This document shows, piece by piece, positions 17,680-26,560 of a DNA stretch of 64,000 nt. Location of the stretch: NCBI GenBank assembly GCA_013152275.1, contig JAADGS010000027.1, positions 86,658-150,657 on the forward strand, in the 5' to 3' direction. Source of the DNA: Actinomycetota bacterium (GTDB lineage: Bacteria > Actinomycetota > Acidimicrobiia > Spongiisociales > UBA4744). The notes under the pieces were generated by a model that saw nothing but the letters and a program-made list of their open reading frames with translations, did not search any database and had not been told where the DNA came from. The stretch's first letter is position 1. Each line of letters opens with the position of its first letter. The position numbers and the translations under genes are program-made.

Positions 17680-18974
17680 CCCGTCTGGTCTCTCCTCGCT
17701 TCCGCACCTATGCGGTGCTGGGAGTCGTGGCGTTGATCGGAGGCCTCGCCTCCGGCAGGCCCGAGCTCGTTGCCGTGTCCGCGCCCTTCATCTTGCTGAT
17801 CGGACTCGGCCTGATGGGGACCTTCGATCTGTCTCCGGTGCTCGAGGCTCGATTCGATCGGGATCGCGCCTTGGAGGGCGAAGATGTTCACCTTCACATC
17901 GCCATTACTTCGCGGGCCGTCCGCTTACTGGAGGTCTCGTGCGATCTGCCTGCCGGGCTCTCGGTTGCGCCAGACCAGGACGATCCGCTGATCACTCTCG
18001 TCGGCGAGACCGGTGTCGTGATCCGTCACGGCGGCGGGCTGGTGGATCTCACCGTGCGCCTGTCCTGCGATCGGTGGGGTGCCTACCGTCCGGCCTGGAT
18101 TCGGCTGCGAAACCGGCAGGGCCTCACGCAGTTCGTTCACGTGGGCGTGTTCCCCGTTGATCTCGAACTGCGCGTCTATCCAAGGACCGATACGCTTCGC
18201 CGCCTCTTTCAACCGGTGGAGACACAACTCGGGTTCGGGGACCTGGTCTCACGAAGGAAGGGAGAGGGACTCGAGTTTGCCGATATCCGACCGTTCAGTC
18301 CCGGTGACGACCCTCGCCGTATCAACTGGAGAGTCAGCGCCACGGGGCGAGGTGTCTGGGTCAACGATCGACATCCCGAACGCAACAGCGATGTGGTGCT
18401 GCTCGTCGACACGCTTGCCAGTGCTCGTCGAGGAGTAGGTGTCGTGCTGGACCTGGCGGTACGAGCAGCGGCTGCAATCGCGGCCGGACACCTGGGGCGC
18501 CATGATCGTGTCGGACTGATCTCGTTCGGGGAGCCCATTCGGTGGCTTCAGGCGGGCATGGGTGACGTTCAGCGCTATCGGATACTCGACACGCTGATGG
18601 AGAGCCATGTCCATTGGCAGCTGCTCTGGCGGGGCGTGCGAGTCGTCCCGCCAGGTGCCCTTCCCGCGAAGGCGCTGGTCGTCGGGCTCACGCCGCTGCT
18701 GGACGATCGGGTGATCGAGGCATTCGGCGAGCTTGGCGGGCGAGGCTTCGATGTGATCGTCATCGAGATTCCTCCCGAACCGTTCCTGCCCAACGCCGAG
18801 AAACCGCCCGATCGTGTGGCGCGTCGCATCTGGAAACTCGAACGCGAAGCAACACGAAGTCGCTTCGCGCGTCACGGCATCGCCGTTGTGCGGTGGGACC
18901 CGAGCGAGCCTCTGCAGCAGGCGCTCGTGAATGCGCAGAGCTACCGAAGGAGTCGTCTTCGTGCACGAGCGTGA
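17676..18974 (+). CDS. DUF58-domain protein
   Basis: 432-aa protein with two N-terminal membrane helices (residues ~10-50), a beta-rich extracytoplasmic part and the DUF58 core. The signature is GLEFADIRPFSPGDDPRRINWR, followed by a von Willebrand-like fold with VVLLVDTLAS (metal-site Asp). In other bacteria MoxR-DUF58 pairs are linked to envelope or stress functions. The start overlaps the moxR stop (ATGA). Confidence 0.9.
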   Translation: MTRLVSPRFRTYAVLGVVALIGGLASGRPELVAVSAPFILLIGLGLMGTFDLSPVLEARFDRDRALEGEDVHLHIAITSRAVRLLEVSCDLPAGLSVAPDQDDPLITLVGETGVVIRHGGGLVDLTVRLSCDRWGAYRPAWIRLRNRQGLTQFVHVGVFPVDLELRVYPRTDTLRRLFQPVETQLGFGDLVSRRKGEGLEFADIRPFSPGDDPRRINWRVSATGRGVWVNDRHPERNSDVVLLVDTLASARRGVGVVLDLAVRAAAAIAAGHLGRHDRVGLISFGEPIRWLQAGMGDVQRYRILDTLMESHVHWQLLWRGVRVVPPGALPAKALVVGLTPLLDDRVIEAFGELGGRGFDVIVIEIPPEPFLPNAEKPPDRVARRIWKLEREATRSRFARHGIAVVRWDPSEPLQQALVNAQSYRRSRLRARA

Positions 18975-19521
18975 ATCGATGGTGTTGGAGAGGATCGGCG
19001 CGCGTCGGAAGATCCGCCGGGATGTGGTGACGGCCTTGCTGGGAGCGTTTGCCGTGTTGCTGGCCGGTGTCATCGGTGTGTTCGGTGCCACGGGGCTTCC
19101 TCCGCTCCGACTCGTGGCGCTTGTGGCACTGGTGCTGTCGGCTCTCGGACTGACCGCCGGTGCATCATGGCCGATCACCGGCGCCGCGGTGCTGCTCATT
19201 GTCGAATGGGCCGTCGGACTGGCCGCTGGATCGGTTGTGTCCGGGTGGACTCCGTACTTTGCCGTCGGGCTGTATCTGCTCGTGGAGTCGGGGGTGACGG
19301 TGCTCGAGCGAAGAGGCGTTGTGGAGGCGCCGGAAGAGCCGAATCCGGGCAGGATCGCCGCCGTTGCCGCCACGTCGCTTGTCGTGTGGGCGGTGGCGGC
19401 GCTGATTGTCCAGCTGAGTCGCTTCGAGATATCCGTCGGAGCGTTCACTCAGATCGCAGGAGCGGCGGCGGCAGCGGCCGTGGTCGCGACGCTCGGCAGG
19501 CTGCTGCGGAAGAGAGTGTGA
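18961..19521 (+). CDS. Hypothetical membrane protein, last gene of MoxR/DUF58 operon
   Basis: 186-aa protein with five or six hydrophobic segments, including LLGAFAVLLAGVIGVFGATG, a pair around SALGLTAGASWPITGAAVLLI, and RIAAVAATSLVVWAVAALIV. It has a basic C-terminus (LLRKRV). GTG 18961 has a clear ribosome-binding site (AGGAG, 18948-18952, 8 nt away) inside the end of the DUF58 gene, overlapping it by 14 bp; ATG 18979 is an alternative. No recognised family. Many MoxR/DUF58 operons have a transglutaminase protein here; this one does not. Confidence 0.75.
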   Translation: MHERESMVLERIGARRKIRRDVVTALLGAFAVLLAGVIGVFGATGLPPLRLVALVALVLSALGLTAGASWPITGAAVLLIVEWAVGLAAGSVVSGWTPYFAVGLYLLVESGVTVLERRGVVEAPEEPNPGRIAAVAATSLVVWAVAALIVQLSRFEISVGAFTQIAGAAAAAAVVATLGRLLRKRV

Positions 19522-19672
19522 TCCGAACGGTGCCCGCTGCACCGGGTCCCGAGGGTCCTGGTGTTCGGCCGCCGGCTTTCCCGGGCACGGCGAGGTTCGC
19601 TTCCCTGATCCTGCGATGGCCGGTCGCCGTTTGCCGGGGGAGGAGCACCGGCTCGGCTTCGTTGCCGGCGCC

Positions 19673-20305
19673 CTAACGAGATCCTCGTGCAGGGCGGAGG
19701 AGCACCTCACCTCCGATCGGACGAAAACCCGCGGCCAGGAAGGCCCGCAGTGACGCCGCATTGCCGGGTGAAATCGAGGCAAAAAGCCAGTCTGCCTTGC
19801 CTACGAGGCCTCGTGCATCGGTGATGAGGCTGCGACCCACACCCCTGGAGCGAGCGCTCTCGGGGACCTCGACGCTCACGTCCAGGCGACCTGCCACACC
19901 GGTGCCGAGGATGACCAGCCCGCGGTCGTCCCCGTAGACACGCACGTCGACCCGCAGATTCCGGGCGAGTCGCGTTCGTGGATGATCGTCGAGATCGAAT
20001 CGTTCCGGCAGCGCCGGAGCGTCGAGCCCGGGTGCGACGAGGAGATTGTCCAGGCAGCCGATCCATCCGTCCCTGCCGGCAAGCCATGTGAGAAACCTCG
20101 CGTTGTGCGCGCCACCGTATCCATCCGCACCCGCCGCTCGGATTGCATCCGCCTCGAGAGCCGTGGCGACGAAGGCGTGCCCGGTGAAGGCGATGACCGC
20201 TTCGAGGCTGCGCCAGGAGGGAAGCACGTCGACAGCTCCGTCGACGGGAGGGAATCGGCCGGCCGCTGCGTCCTCGAGGACGGCGAGAAGTGGATGCGGT
20301 GCCAT
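19673..20305 (-). CDS. GNAT-type acetyltransferase-like protein
   Basis: About 210 aa. The C-terminal half has the acetyl-CoA binding pattern SVEVPESARSRGVGRSLI (Q/RxxGxG/A type loop) followed by SISPGNAASLRAFLAAGFRPIGGEVLL, typical of GNAT enzymes. The N-terminal ~90 residues are less clear. Substrate unknown. ATG 20305 is chosen: TAGCAT (plus-strand 20314-20319) ends 8 nt before it; an in-frame ATG seven codons upstream would lie upstream of that hexamer. Confidence 0.7.
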   Translation of the reverse strand: MAPHPLLAVLEDAAAGRFPPVDGAVDVLPSWRSLEAVIAFTGHAFVATALEADAIRAAGADGYGGAHNARFLTWLAGRDGWIGCLDNLLVAPGLDAPALPERFDLDDHPRTRLARNLRVDVRVYGDDRGLVILGTGVAGRLDVSVEVPESARSRGVGRSLITDARGLVGKADWLFASISPGNAASLRAFLAAGFRPIGGEVLLRPARGSR

Positions 20306-20682
20306 GAAGCGGGATGCTATCGACACGATCGGTGGGCTGCGAACGCCTCCGGCATGACCGGACCGCCCTCGGCATGATGTTCAGAGCGGGCCCGTGCGGA
20401 GTCGCCGTACTCCCGGCGTACTTCGGCTGCAGGACGAAGCGCGGGAGGAGAGCGCGGCGCCGCCGATGCCATCGGTGGTGGTCGCGATGTCGGTCGACAC
20501 CTGCGGTAGATGCCGGTGCTCCACACGTCTCTCTCTGTGGCCGGACAGGTCGTCGGTGGGAGACACGCCGCCCGTACCATGGAGGACGCAGCCGAAAGGG
20601 AGAATCTGCACCGCTTGTCGGGCCGGCGGCAGTGTGTGCGTTCTCCGCCCACGATCGTCGGTGAGCAGTATCCTCTTGCCTC
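20306..20682. other. Divergent intergenic region, no gene seen
   Basis: 377 bp between the GNAT and LCP genes. It holds the -10 elements of both (TAGCAT for GNAT, TATCCT at 20669-20674 for LCP). Short frames inside have no recognisable product. I see no further operator. Confidence 0.6.
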
Positions 20683-22206
20683 ATGCAGGTGTCTCGCCAT
20701 CGTCGGGGAACCCGAGGAGCCGTTGCGGCGTTCTGGTCCGCGATCCTTCCTGGTCTTGGGCAGCTATACGTAGGGCGTCGACGGCGGGGATGGGTGATGC
20801 TCCTTGTCACGTTTGCGCTGGTGGTTGCCGCCGGAGTCGTTGCCTCCGAAGGACTGTCGAACCTGCTGAAGGTGCTTGTCCGGCCGGACGTTCTCGTCGG
20901 TATCTTCGTCGGCAACATCGTGCTCTTCGCTCTGCGGGTGGCTTCCGCGATCGATGCGTACCGTCTCGGCTCGGGGGTTTCGAGTGGTTTGCTTCGACCT
21001 GAGGCCGCCGGACTGTTCATCATTCTTGCCGCGATTCTTCTCATCGTTCCCCACGCATATCTGGGGTACGCGGACCTGGTCACCCATCGGGCGATCAGCT
21101 CCGTGTTCGAGTCTGCCTCTTCGACGTTGACGACGGCGGCGGCAGTGGTATCGACGACTGCCGGAGGGAGTAACACGAGTGCGCCGACCAGCACGGTGAC
21201 GTTGCCGACGACCACCACGACGACTGCCCCTCTTTGGGCAGGCCAGGGAAGGTTGAATATCTTGTTGCTCGGTGGTGACGCGGGAGTGGGGAGGACCGGG
21301 ATTCGCACCGATACGATGATGGTGGTGAGCATCGACCCGGAGACCGGGGATTCGGCGATCCTGCAGGTGCCACGCAACTTCGCACGAATGCCGCTGCCGA
21401 CGAATCTGCGCATCAACGAGTGCAACTGCTTTTCCGACATTGCCAACGCGATCTATCAGTTCGGGGAGAAGCATCCGGATCTCTATCCCGACGCAGCCGA
21501 TCCCGGGGCGGCGCTGATCATGGCTTCGTTCCAGCGCCTGATGGGCATTCCGATCCACTACTACGCGCTCGTCGATCTGGAAGGGTTCGTCGACATGGTG
21601 GACGCCGTCGGGGGAGTATCGATCTACGTTTCCAAACGGGTATACGACAAGAACTACCCGCATGAGGATGGGTCGACCGAAGTGATCGACATCCAGCCGG
21701 GCGAATACCACATGGACGGGCACTTGGCGCTCGCATACGCACGATCCCGGCACGGCTCCGACGACTACAACCGGATGGGACGGCAGCGCTGTGTCCTCGA
21801 GGCGATGTTGAAGGAGGCCAATCCTGTCACGATGGCACTGAGGATCGGGCCGATCGCCGACGCGATCTCCAGCTATGTCAAGACAAACATTCCGATCGAG
21901 CAGCTCCCCAATCTGATCGATCTGCTGCCGAAACTGGACTCTGACCGGATCGTCAGCGTTCGCTTCATGCCGCCGACCTATGTTGCCGGGTACACGAAAG
22001 ATCGATACTCGATTCCGGATGTGGACAAGATCAGGCAGACGGTGTCTCTCGTGATGAGTGTCCCCGCACAGGAGGCGATCGCTGCGCTCGAGCTGAAACC
22101 GCTGTCGTCGACCTGTGAAAAGCCGGAGCCTGCGACCACGACGACGACCACCACGACCACCACGACCACCACGACGACCACCACGACGGCCACGACGAGT
22201 CCGTGA
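20683..22206 (+). CDS. LytR-CpsA-Psr (LCP) family ligase
   Basis: 507-aa membrane protein. LCP enzymes transfer glycan polymers from lipid carriers to peptidoglycan. Four hydrophobic stretches lie in the first 140 residues (AAFWSAILPGLGQLYVG is a loop resembling TM2 proteins). Then comes a Ser/Thr-rich linker and the LCP domain: NILLLGGDAGVGRTGIRTDTMMVVSI, ILQVPRNFARMPLP (conserved Arg), DGHLALAYARSRHGSDDYNRMGRQR (conserved Arg cluster). The tail is almost pure threonine (residues ~480-505). ATG 20683 lies 8 nt after TATCCT. It is convergent with the flippase-transferase gene, consistent with a shared role in surface glycans. Confidence 0.92.
   Translation: MQVSRHRRGTRGAVAAFWSAILPGLGQLYVGRRRRGWVMLLVTFALVVAAGVVASEGLSNLLKVLVRPDVLVGIFVGNIVLFALRVASAIDAYRLGSGVSSGLLRPEAAGLFIILAAILLIVPHAYLGYADLVTHRAISSVFESASSTLTTAAAVVSTTAGGSNTSAPTSTVTLPTTTTTTAPLWAGQGRLNILLLGGDAGVGRTGIRTDTMMVVSIDPETGDSAILQVPRNFARMPLPTNLRINECNCFSDIANAIYQFGEKHPDLYPDAADPGAALIMASFQRLMGIPIHYYALVDLEGFVDMVDAVGGVSIYVSKRVYDKNYPHEDGSTEVIDIQPGEYHMDGHLALAYARSRHGSDDYNRMGRQRCVLEAMLKEANPVTMALRIGPIADAISSYVKTNIPIEQLPNLIDLLPKLDSDRIVSVRFMPPTYVAGYTKDRYSIPDVDKIRQTVSLVMSVPAQEAIAALELKPLSSTCEKPEPATTTTTTTTTTTTTTTTTTATTSP
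22134..22199 (+). repeat. Threonine-codon microsatellite in LCP gene
   Basis: About 65 bp of ACC/ACG triplets encode the poly-Thr C-terminus of the LCP protein. Such tracts are prone to length change by slippage without loss of frame. Confidence 0.8.
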
Positions 22207-22478
22207 CGGGCGGGAGAGGTGCGGGGCGCGCTCTGGAAAGCGGAGGTCGGATGGGTGCCACCCTTCGGTATCGAGAACGGCCGAACGCTTCGCGATCCGA
22301 CACGTGGTTGCAGTGGCAACCCGGCGATCCCTCCACGGCACGCCGGCATCGGGTGAAACGACGCCGGATGTGTTTGTCGCTTCGACATGGTTCACGACCG
22401 TGCCTTGTCAGGTCCGAGCCGTCGCGCCCGTCCTACGGTCTTGTCTCGATCTGAGGTTGCGACTCGGAATACGAGAAA

Positions 22479-22504
22479 CGATGCAGCCGGTACCGGCTGC
22501 ATCG
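22479..22504. terminator. Bidirectional terminator-like palindrome
   Basis: Perfect 26-nt palindrome with arms CGATGCAGCCGGT, placed between the convergent LCP and flippase-transferase genes, 20 bp from the end of the latter. No T-tract. Confidence 0.6.
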
Positions 22505-22523
22505 AGCGAGACGAGCGGTCGAC

Positions 22524-24347
22524 CTACTCGCCGGGGTCACGAATGATTGCCGGAATCGTTGCGGCGAGAATCTTGAGGTCGAGCAGGAGCGTCCTGGTGC
22601 GGACGTACTCGGCGTCGTAGCGGTTGCGTTGCTCGGGTGAGATGGCATCCCTGCCGTGCACTTGCGCCAGCCCGGTGATTCCGGGTTTCGCGATTCGCCG
22701 TGTGGGGTCGCCGAGCAGCTCGGATTCTGCAGGGACGAGTGGTCGCGGGCCGACGAGCGACATCTCTCCCCGGATGACATTCCAGAGGTTTGGGAGTTCA
22801 TCGAGGGAACCTTTGCGAAGCAGTCTGCCGATCGGTGTTACGCGAGGATCGTCCTCCATCTTGAGGCGGCTCCGGTTCGGCTGTCCTTTGAGATGCTCGA
22901 GATGCTCGAGATGGATGGTTTCGTCGGCGTTGTGCAGCATCGTCCGGAACTTCAGCATCGCGAACTGTTTCCCGTTCAGGCCGACCCGCGTCTGGTGGAA
23001 GAAGACCGGTCCGTGCGAGTTGAGTTTCACGGCGATCGCCACGGCGGCTATCGCCGGCAGGAGGATCAGCAGCAGTGCGGTCGCGAGGAGGATGTCGAGT
23101 GCGCGTTTCAACGTCGTATACATGATCGGGCTCGTAAACCGTGCCGCCGTCGCCGCGAGGGCGAAGGTCGCTGCCGCTTCTCCGGCGAGGAATGCGACGC
23201 CGATGCGGAAGTCCGGTGAACCTACGGTCAGGAGCAGTCCGGCCGCCGCTGCGATCAGGCCGACTATCCAGGCGAGTGTGAGCTTTCCGGTCTCCCCTCT
23301 GGCGACCAGGACCTGACCGAGAAACAGAGAGGCGCCGGCGAGGGTGACCCCGGCGGCGGCGAGCATCGCAAACGTGGGCTCGGGCCTGAAACCGCTGCCG
23401 AAGAGCGCCTCGACGATGGGCGGTCCGATCCAGAATCCGAGGAACCCTGCGGGAACGGCCGTGATCACGCCCGAAGCGAGGAGGAGACCTACCCATCGTG
23501 TGAGATGTGCATCCTCGCCACGTTGGGCCATCGTCGTGAACGGAGGCAGCACCCTGGCGATCAGGTTGTACCCGAAGATGAGTGGTGCTCGAGCGAGGGT
23601 CATGGTGACGAAGACGGTGGAGATCAGAGCTGCGGACGCGCCGAGAAGACCTGCGACGAGTGGGCCGGCGAGCAGAAGCACCTGTGAGGTGGCGGCGGCG
23701 AGGATGAACGTGACGAGGAAACGGGTGGGCTCCGTTCTCTCATCGGGGATCGGGGTGACGCGTAGCGAAGCAGGCCAGAAGAGGATCACGAGGGGTCCTG
23801 CTGCAAGAGCGGCGGCGAAGCCGAGCGCGCTACCGGTCGCGATCGCCACAACGACGGCGACACTCACGCGCAGGATGGCCGCTCCACCGCTTGCCTCTCC
23901 GTATGAGCGAAAGCGGCGGTTTCCTGCGAGCGTCCCCCGCCCATGTACGAAGAGCGCGTGGGTCAGTACCGTGGCTGCGGCGACATACGCGAACCGGACA
24001 TCACCACCGAAGAGCCGGTCTTTTCCCCACAGGCCCACGGCGAAGGCGAGTACGGCCGTCAGGACGACGGTGATTCGGCCGGTCCGGGCTGTCGCCCTGG
24101 TGAGCCCACCGCGGATCGTGATCGCTCGGATCACGAGTTGCTCGACGGGAAGCAGCACGATGATGAATGTGAGGAAATGGATGGTGAGCAGCGACCCGAT
24201 CGGCGCGAACTTCTCGGGTCCCAGGGCGCGACCACCGATGAGCTGGTAGACGTAGTTGCCGATGCCGGCGATGAGCGTTCCGGTGACCATCGCGGCGGTG
24301 CCGTCTCTGGCCAGGTATCGCAGGTGGGATGTTCTTTGATCTGTCAC
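22524..24347 (-). CDS. Flippase fused to polyprenyl sugar phosphotransferase
   Basis: About 607 aa with two parts. Residues ~1-400 contain some 12 hydrophobic segments in the pattern of a Wzx-type (MOP superfamily) polysaccharide flippase, starting LRYLARDGTAAMVTGTLIAG. Residues ~410-607 are a bacterial sugar transferase (RfbP/WcaJ C-terminal type): KRALDILLATALLLI helix, then GPVFFHQTRVGLNGK, MLKFRTM, KGSLDELPNLWNVIRGEMSLVGPRP and PGITGLAQVHGRD. This enzyme starts lipid-linked glycan synthesis; the flippase exports the product. The frame is open to TTG 24431. GTG 24347 is preferred because -10 TACGCT (plus-strand 24375-24380) lies between them and the neighbour starts at 24453. Confidence 0.85.
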   Translation of the reverse strand: MTDQRTSHLRYLARDGTAAMVTGTLIAGIGNYVYQLIGGRALGPEKFAPIGSLLTIHFLTFIIVLLPVEQLVIRAITIRGGLTRATARTGRITVVLTAVLAFAVGLWGKDRLFGGDVRFAYVAAATVLTHALFVHGRGTLAGNRRFRSYGEASGGAAILRVSVAVVVAIATGSALGFAAALAAGPLVILFWPASLRVTPIPDERTEPTRFLVTFILAAATSQVLLLAGPLVAGLLGASAALISTVFVTMTLARAPLIFGYNLIARVLPPFTTMAQRGEDAHLTRWVGLLLASGVITAVPAGFLGFWIGPPIVEALFGSGFRPEPTFAMLAAAGVTLAGASLFLGQVLVARGETGKLTLAWIVGLIAAAAGLLLTVGSPDFRIGVAFLAGEAAATFALAATAARFTSPIMYTTLKRALDILLATALLLILLPAIAAVAIAVKLNSHGPVFFHQTRVGLNGKQFAMLKFRTMLHNADETIHLEHLEHLKGQPNRSRLKMEDDPRVTPIGRLLRKGSLDELPNLWNVIRGEMSLVGPRPLVPAESELLGDPTRRIAKPGITGLAQVHGRDAISPEQRNRYDAEYVRTRTLLLDLKILAATIPAIIRDPGE

Positions 24348-24452
24348 GGGGGTTGCAGGTCGACGGATCGGACCAGCGTAGTGGGCCGGAACTCGGGACC
24401 GATGATCGATCGGGTCCACGAAGGAACGCAAACTGGTGGTTAACTGTCGCTC

Positions 24453-26018
24453 ATGCGCACCGGTCGCACGGGAACAACCATGCTGCTCACGGTGGTGACC
24501 GTTTTCGCCGCGGTCGTCGGCGGATGGCAGCTCGCGCGGCTCGTGGCAGGTGTGGAAACGACGAGCACGACCGTCGTTGGTGTGGCGCCCGTCGTCACGA
24601 CTGCCGCGTCAACGTCGACTACGCACGCGGTCATCACCACGACGTCGACATCGACGACGACCACCACGGTTCCTTTTGCTCGGTTTGGTGATGCTCGCAC
24701 GGTTGGACGCCACGTCGGATCTGTCGATGGGCTGACGATGTTCAGGGGGAATCCGAGCCGCACGTTCTACGGGGAGGGCCCGGTCCCGGACAATCCGGCG
24801 GTTCTGTGGAGGTACCCGGATGCGGCAATGTGCGGCCGATCGAGCGTGCACAATGAGACGCGTCTGTGGTGCGGTACGGGATGGACGGGCCAGCCCGTGG
24901 TCTGGTCACGTGACGACGGTGTTACCGAGATCATCATCGGCGCTTTCGACAAGGCCGTCCATTTCATCGATGCCGATACCGGAATCGACACGAGGCCGCC
25001 GTTCCCTACCGGTGATCTCGTCAAAGGCTCCGGTTCTCTCGATCCGGACGGGTATCCCCTGTACTACTTCGGATCGAGAGACAACAACCTGCGCATCCTG
25101 GCACTCGATCGCGACGTTCCCACCGAGCTGTGGGCCCTGAACGCGAACGTCGTCGCAGGCATGTGGAACAACGACTGGGACAGCGATCCGGTGATCATCG
25201 ACGATATCCTCTTCGAGGGCGGCGAGAACAGCTATTTCTTCGCCTACCGGCTCAACCGCTCATACGGTCCGGACGGACTGGTTGACGTGAATCCCGAGCC
25301 ACTCGTTCAGTTTCCCGCCTTCACCGACGAGCTCGTCCGGAAGGTAGGGAGGGAGCAGAGCATCGAGAACTCGGTGGCCGTATACGAGAACCGTGTGTAT
25401 TTCGCCAACTCGGCAGGGCGGGTCGTCGGGCTGGACCTGACCCGTATCGACGATGGAGAGGCCCCGGTGGTGTTCGACTACTGGGACGGTGACGATACGG
25501 ATGCCACGATCACGGTCGATCGCCAGGGGATGCTGTATGTCGCCATCGAGATGCAGCGGTTCAACGAGCGGTCGAGAGAGGTCGGGCAGATCATCAAGCT
25601 CGATCCGTACACGGACGGTGACCCTCGGCAGTGGGGGGTTGCGGTTCCTCCGATCGGCAACGACGAGGGAGGTGTGTGGGCAACTCCGGCACTCGGCGAC
25701 GGAGTGCTCTACGTCGCCACCCACCCCGGGGAGCTGCTGGCGATCGACACCGAGACCGGTGAGGTCGTGTGGCGCGACGAGGTTGGCTGGCACGCCTGGT
25801 CGTCACCGGTGATCGTGGACGACACGCTGGTTCAGGCGGTGAACTGTGGGGTGGGCGGGGCGCTGCGAGCCTACGACCTCACGGATCCCCGCTCTCCCGT
25901 GCAGGTGTGGGAGACCGCTCCGGTGGGTGGATGCATCGAGTCGACTCCGGCGATATGGAAGGGCCGGATCTACGTGGGGTCTCGGGACGGATTCTTCTAC
26001 GCGTTCGGGGACGGGTAG
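24453..26018 (+). CDS. Exported beta-propeller (PQQ-like repeat) protein
   Basis: 521-aa protein with one N-terminal membrane segment (MLLTVVTVFAAVVGGW), a Ser/Thr-rich linker (residues ~35-75) and a large domain of PQQ-type propeller repeats: GTGWTGQPVVWSRDDG, ALGDGVLYVATHPGELLAIDTETGEVVWRDE, STPAIWKGRIYVGSRDGFFYAF. No dehydrogenase active site is evident, so a structural, sensing or binding role outside the membrane is more likely than catalysis. ATG 24453 lies 7 nt after TTAACT (24440-24445). It is divergent from the flippase-transferase gene, with overlapping promoters. Confidence 0.85.
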   Translation: MRTGRTGTTMLLTVVTVFAAVVGGWQLARLVAGVETTSTTVVGVAPVVTTAASTSTTHAVITTTSTSTTTTTVPFARFGDARTVGRHVGSVDGLTMFRGNPSRTFYGEGPVPDNPAVLWRYPDAAMCGRSSVHNETRLWCGTGWTGQPVVWSRDDGVTEIIIGAFDKAVHFIDADTGIDTRPPFPTGDLVKGSGSLDPDGYPLYYFGSRDNNLRILALDRDVPTELWALNANVVAGMWNNDWDSDPVIIDDILFEGGENSYFFAYRLNRSYGPDGLVDVNPEPLVQFPAFTDELVRKVGREQSIENSVAVYENRVYFANSAGRVVGLDLTRIDDGEAPVVFDYWDGDDTDATITVDRQGMLYVAIEMQRFNERSREVGQIIKLDPYTDGDPRQWGVAVPPIGNDEGGVWATPALGDGVLYVATHPGELLAIDTETGEVVWRDEVGWHAWSSPVIVDDTLVQAVNCGVGGALRAYDLTDPRSPVQVWETAPVGGCIESTPAIWKGRIYVGSRDGFFYAFGDG

Positions 26019-26335
26019 GGGGGTTCGGCCGCGTGCGGGAGACGCGAGAACGCGGGGGCAGCGGTGCCTGGATGCGTTCGAGGGTGCAGCATGGACCCGG
26101 GCGACGCGATCGTCCGGCATCTCGAGGGATGCGCGCACCGAATCGGCGATATCTTCGACCGGTCCGTGGTGGACGTCGTCGATGCGGACGGCGAACCGGC
26201 TGATGCACATCGGAAGGCCCTGGCGGTGCCGGGTGGTTTTCACGCAACGGGTTTCACGGATTCTTGCGGTCGTGGGCCACGCCTGAACGCGTGGCAGGCC
26301 CCCGCTTTCGCAGAGGCCTGCCGGTGGGGGGATCA
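26019..26335. other. Intergenic, no gene supported; hairpin at 26294-26323
   Basis: 317 bp. Open frames on both strands here lack family features. Near the right end is an 8-bp stem GGCAGGCC/GGCCTGCC around a 14-nt loop, which may terminate the flanking convergent genes. Confidence 0.5.
26294..26323. terminator. Hairpin between convergent genes
   Basis: Stem GGCAGGCC (26294-26301) pairs with GGCCTGCC (26316-26323). No T-tract; position between converging genes supports a terminator. Confidence 0.45.
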
Positions 26336-26560
26336 TCAAGTGTTGTCGTTCTCTCGGGTCTCGAGTTGCTCGGCCTTTCTGCGATCCGGCCGCAGCCCCG
26401 ATACGGCGATCAGAGCACCGGTGATGATGACGGCCGTTGGCCACAGCCACCGCGTTTCCAGATGGAGGGGAGTGTTCGAGATCAGAACCGGCAGGGCGAT
26501 GACGATGAAGATCAGTCCGAATACCAGTGAGACGAGGTCGAGTGGGTGCCGTTCCTTCAT
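26336..26560 (-). CDS. Small two-helix membrane protein
   Basis: 74 aa: two hydrophobic segments (LVSLVFGLIFIVIALPVLI and WLWPTAVIITGALIAVSGL) and a charged tail. It overlaps the end of the PspC/LiaF-like gene by one base (TGATG), so it is co-translated with it. Unknown function; probably part of the same envelope-stress module. Confidence 0.75.
   Translation of the reverse strand: MKERHPLDLVSLVFGLIFIVIALPVLISNTPLHLETRWLWPTAVIITGALIAVSGLRPDRRKAEQLETRENDNT

Noticed and set aside
22134-22199. Short tandem repeats as a possible CRISPR or mobile-element end
   Set aside because: They are threonine codons in frame at the end of the LCP protein; there are no spacers and no direct repeats of element type.
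20764-22395. 543-codon minus-strand frame opposite the LCP gene
   Set aside because: Antisense shadow; poly-Arg/Gly translation of the Thr-codon tract and no known motifs.
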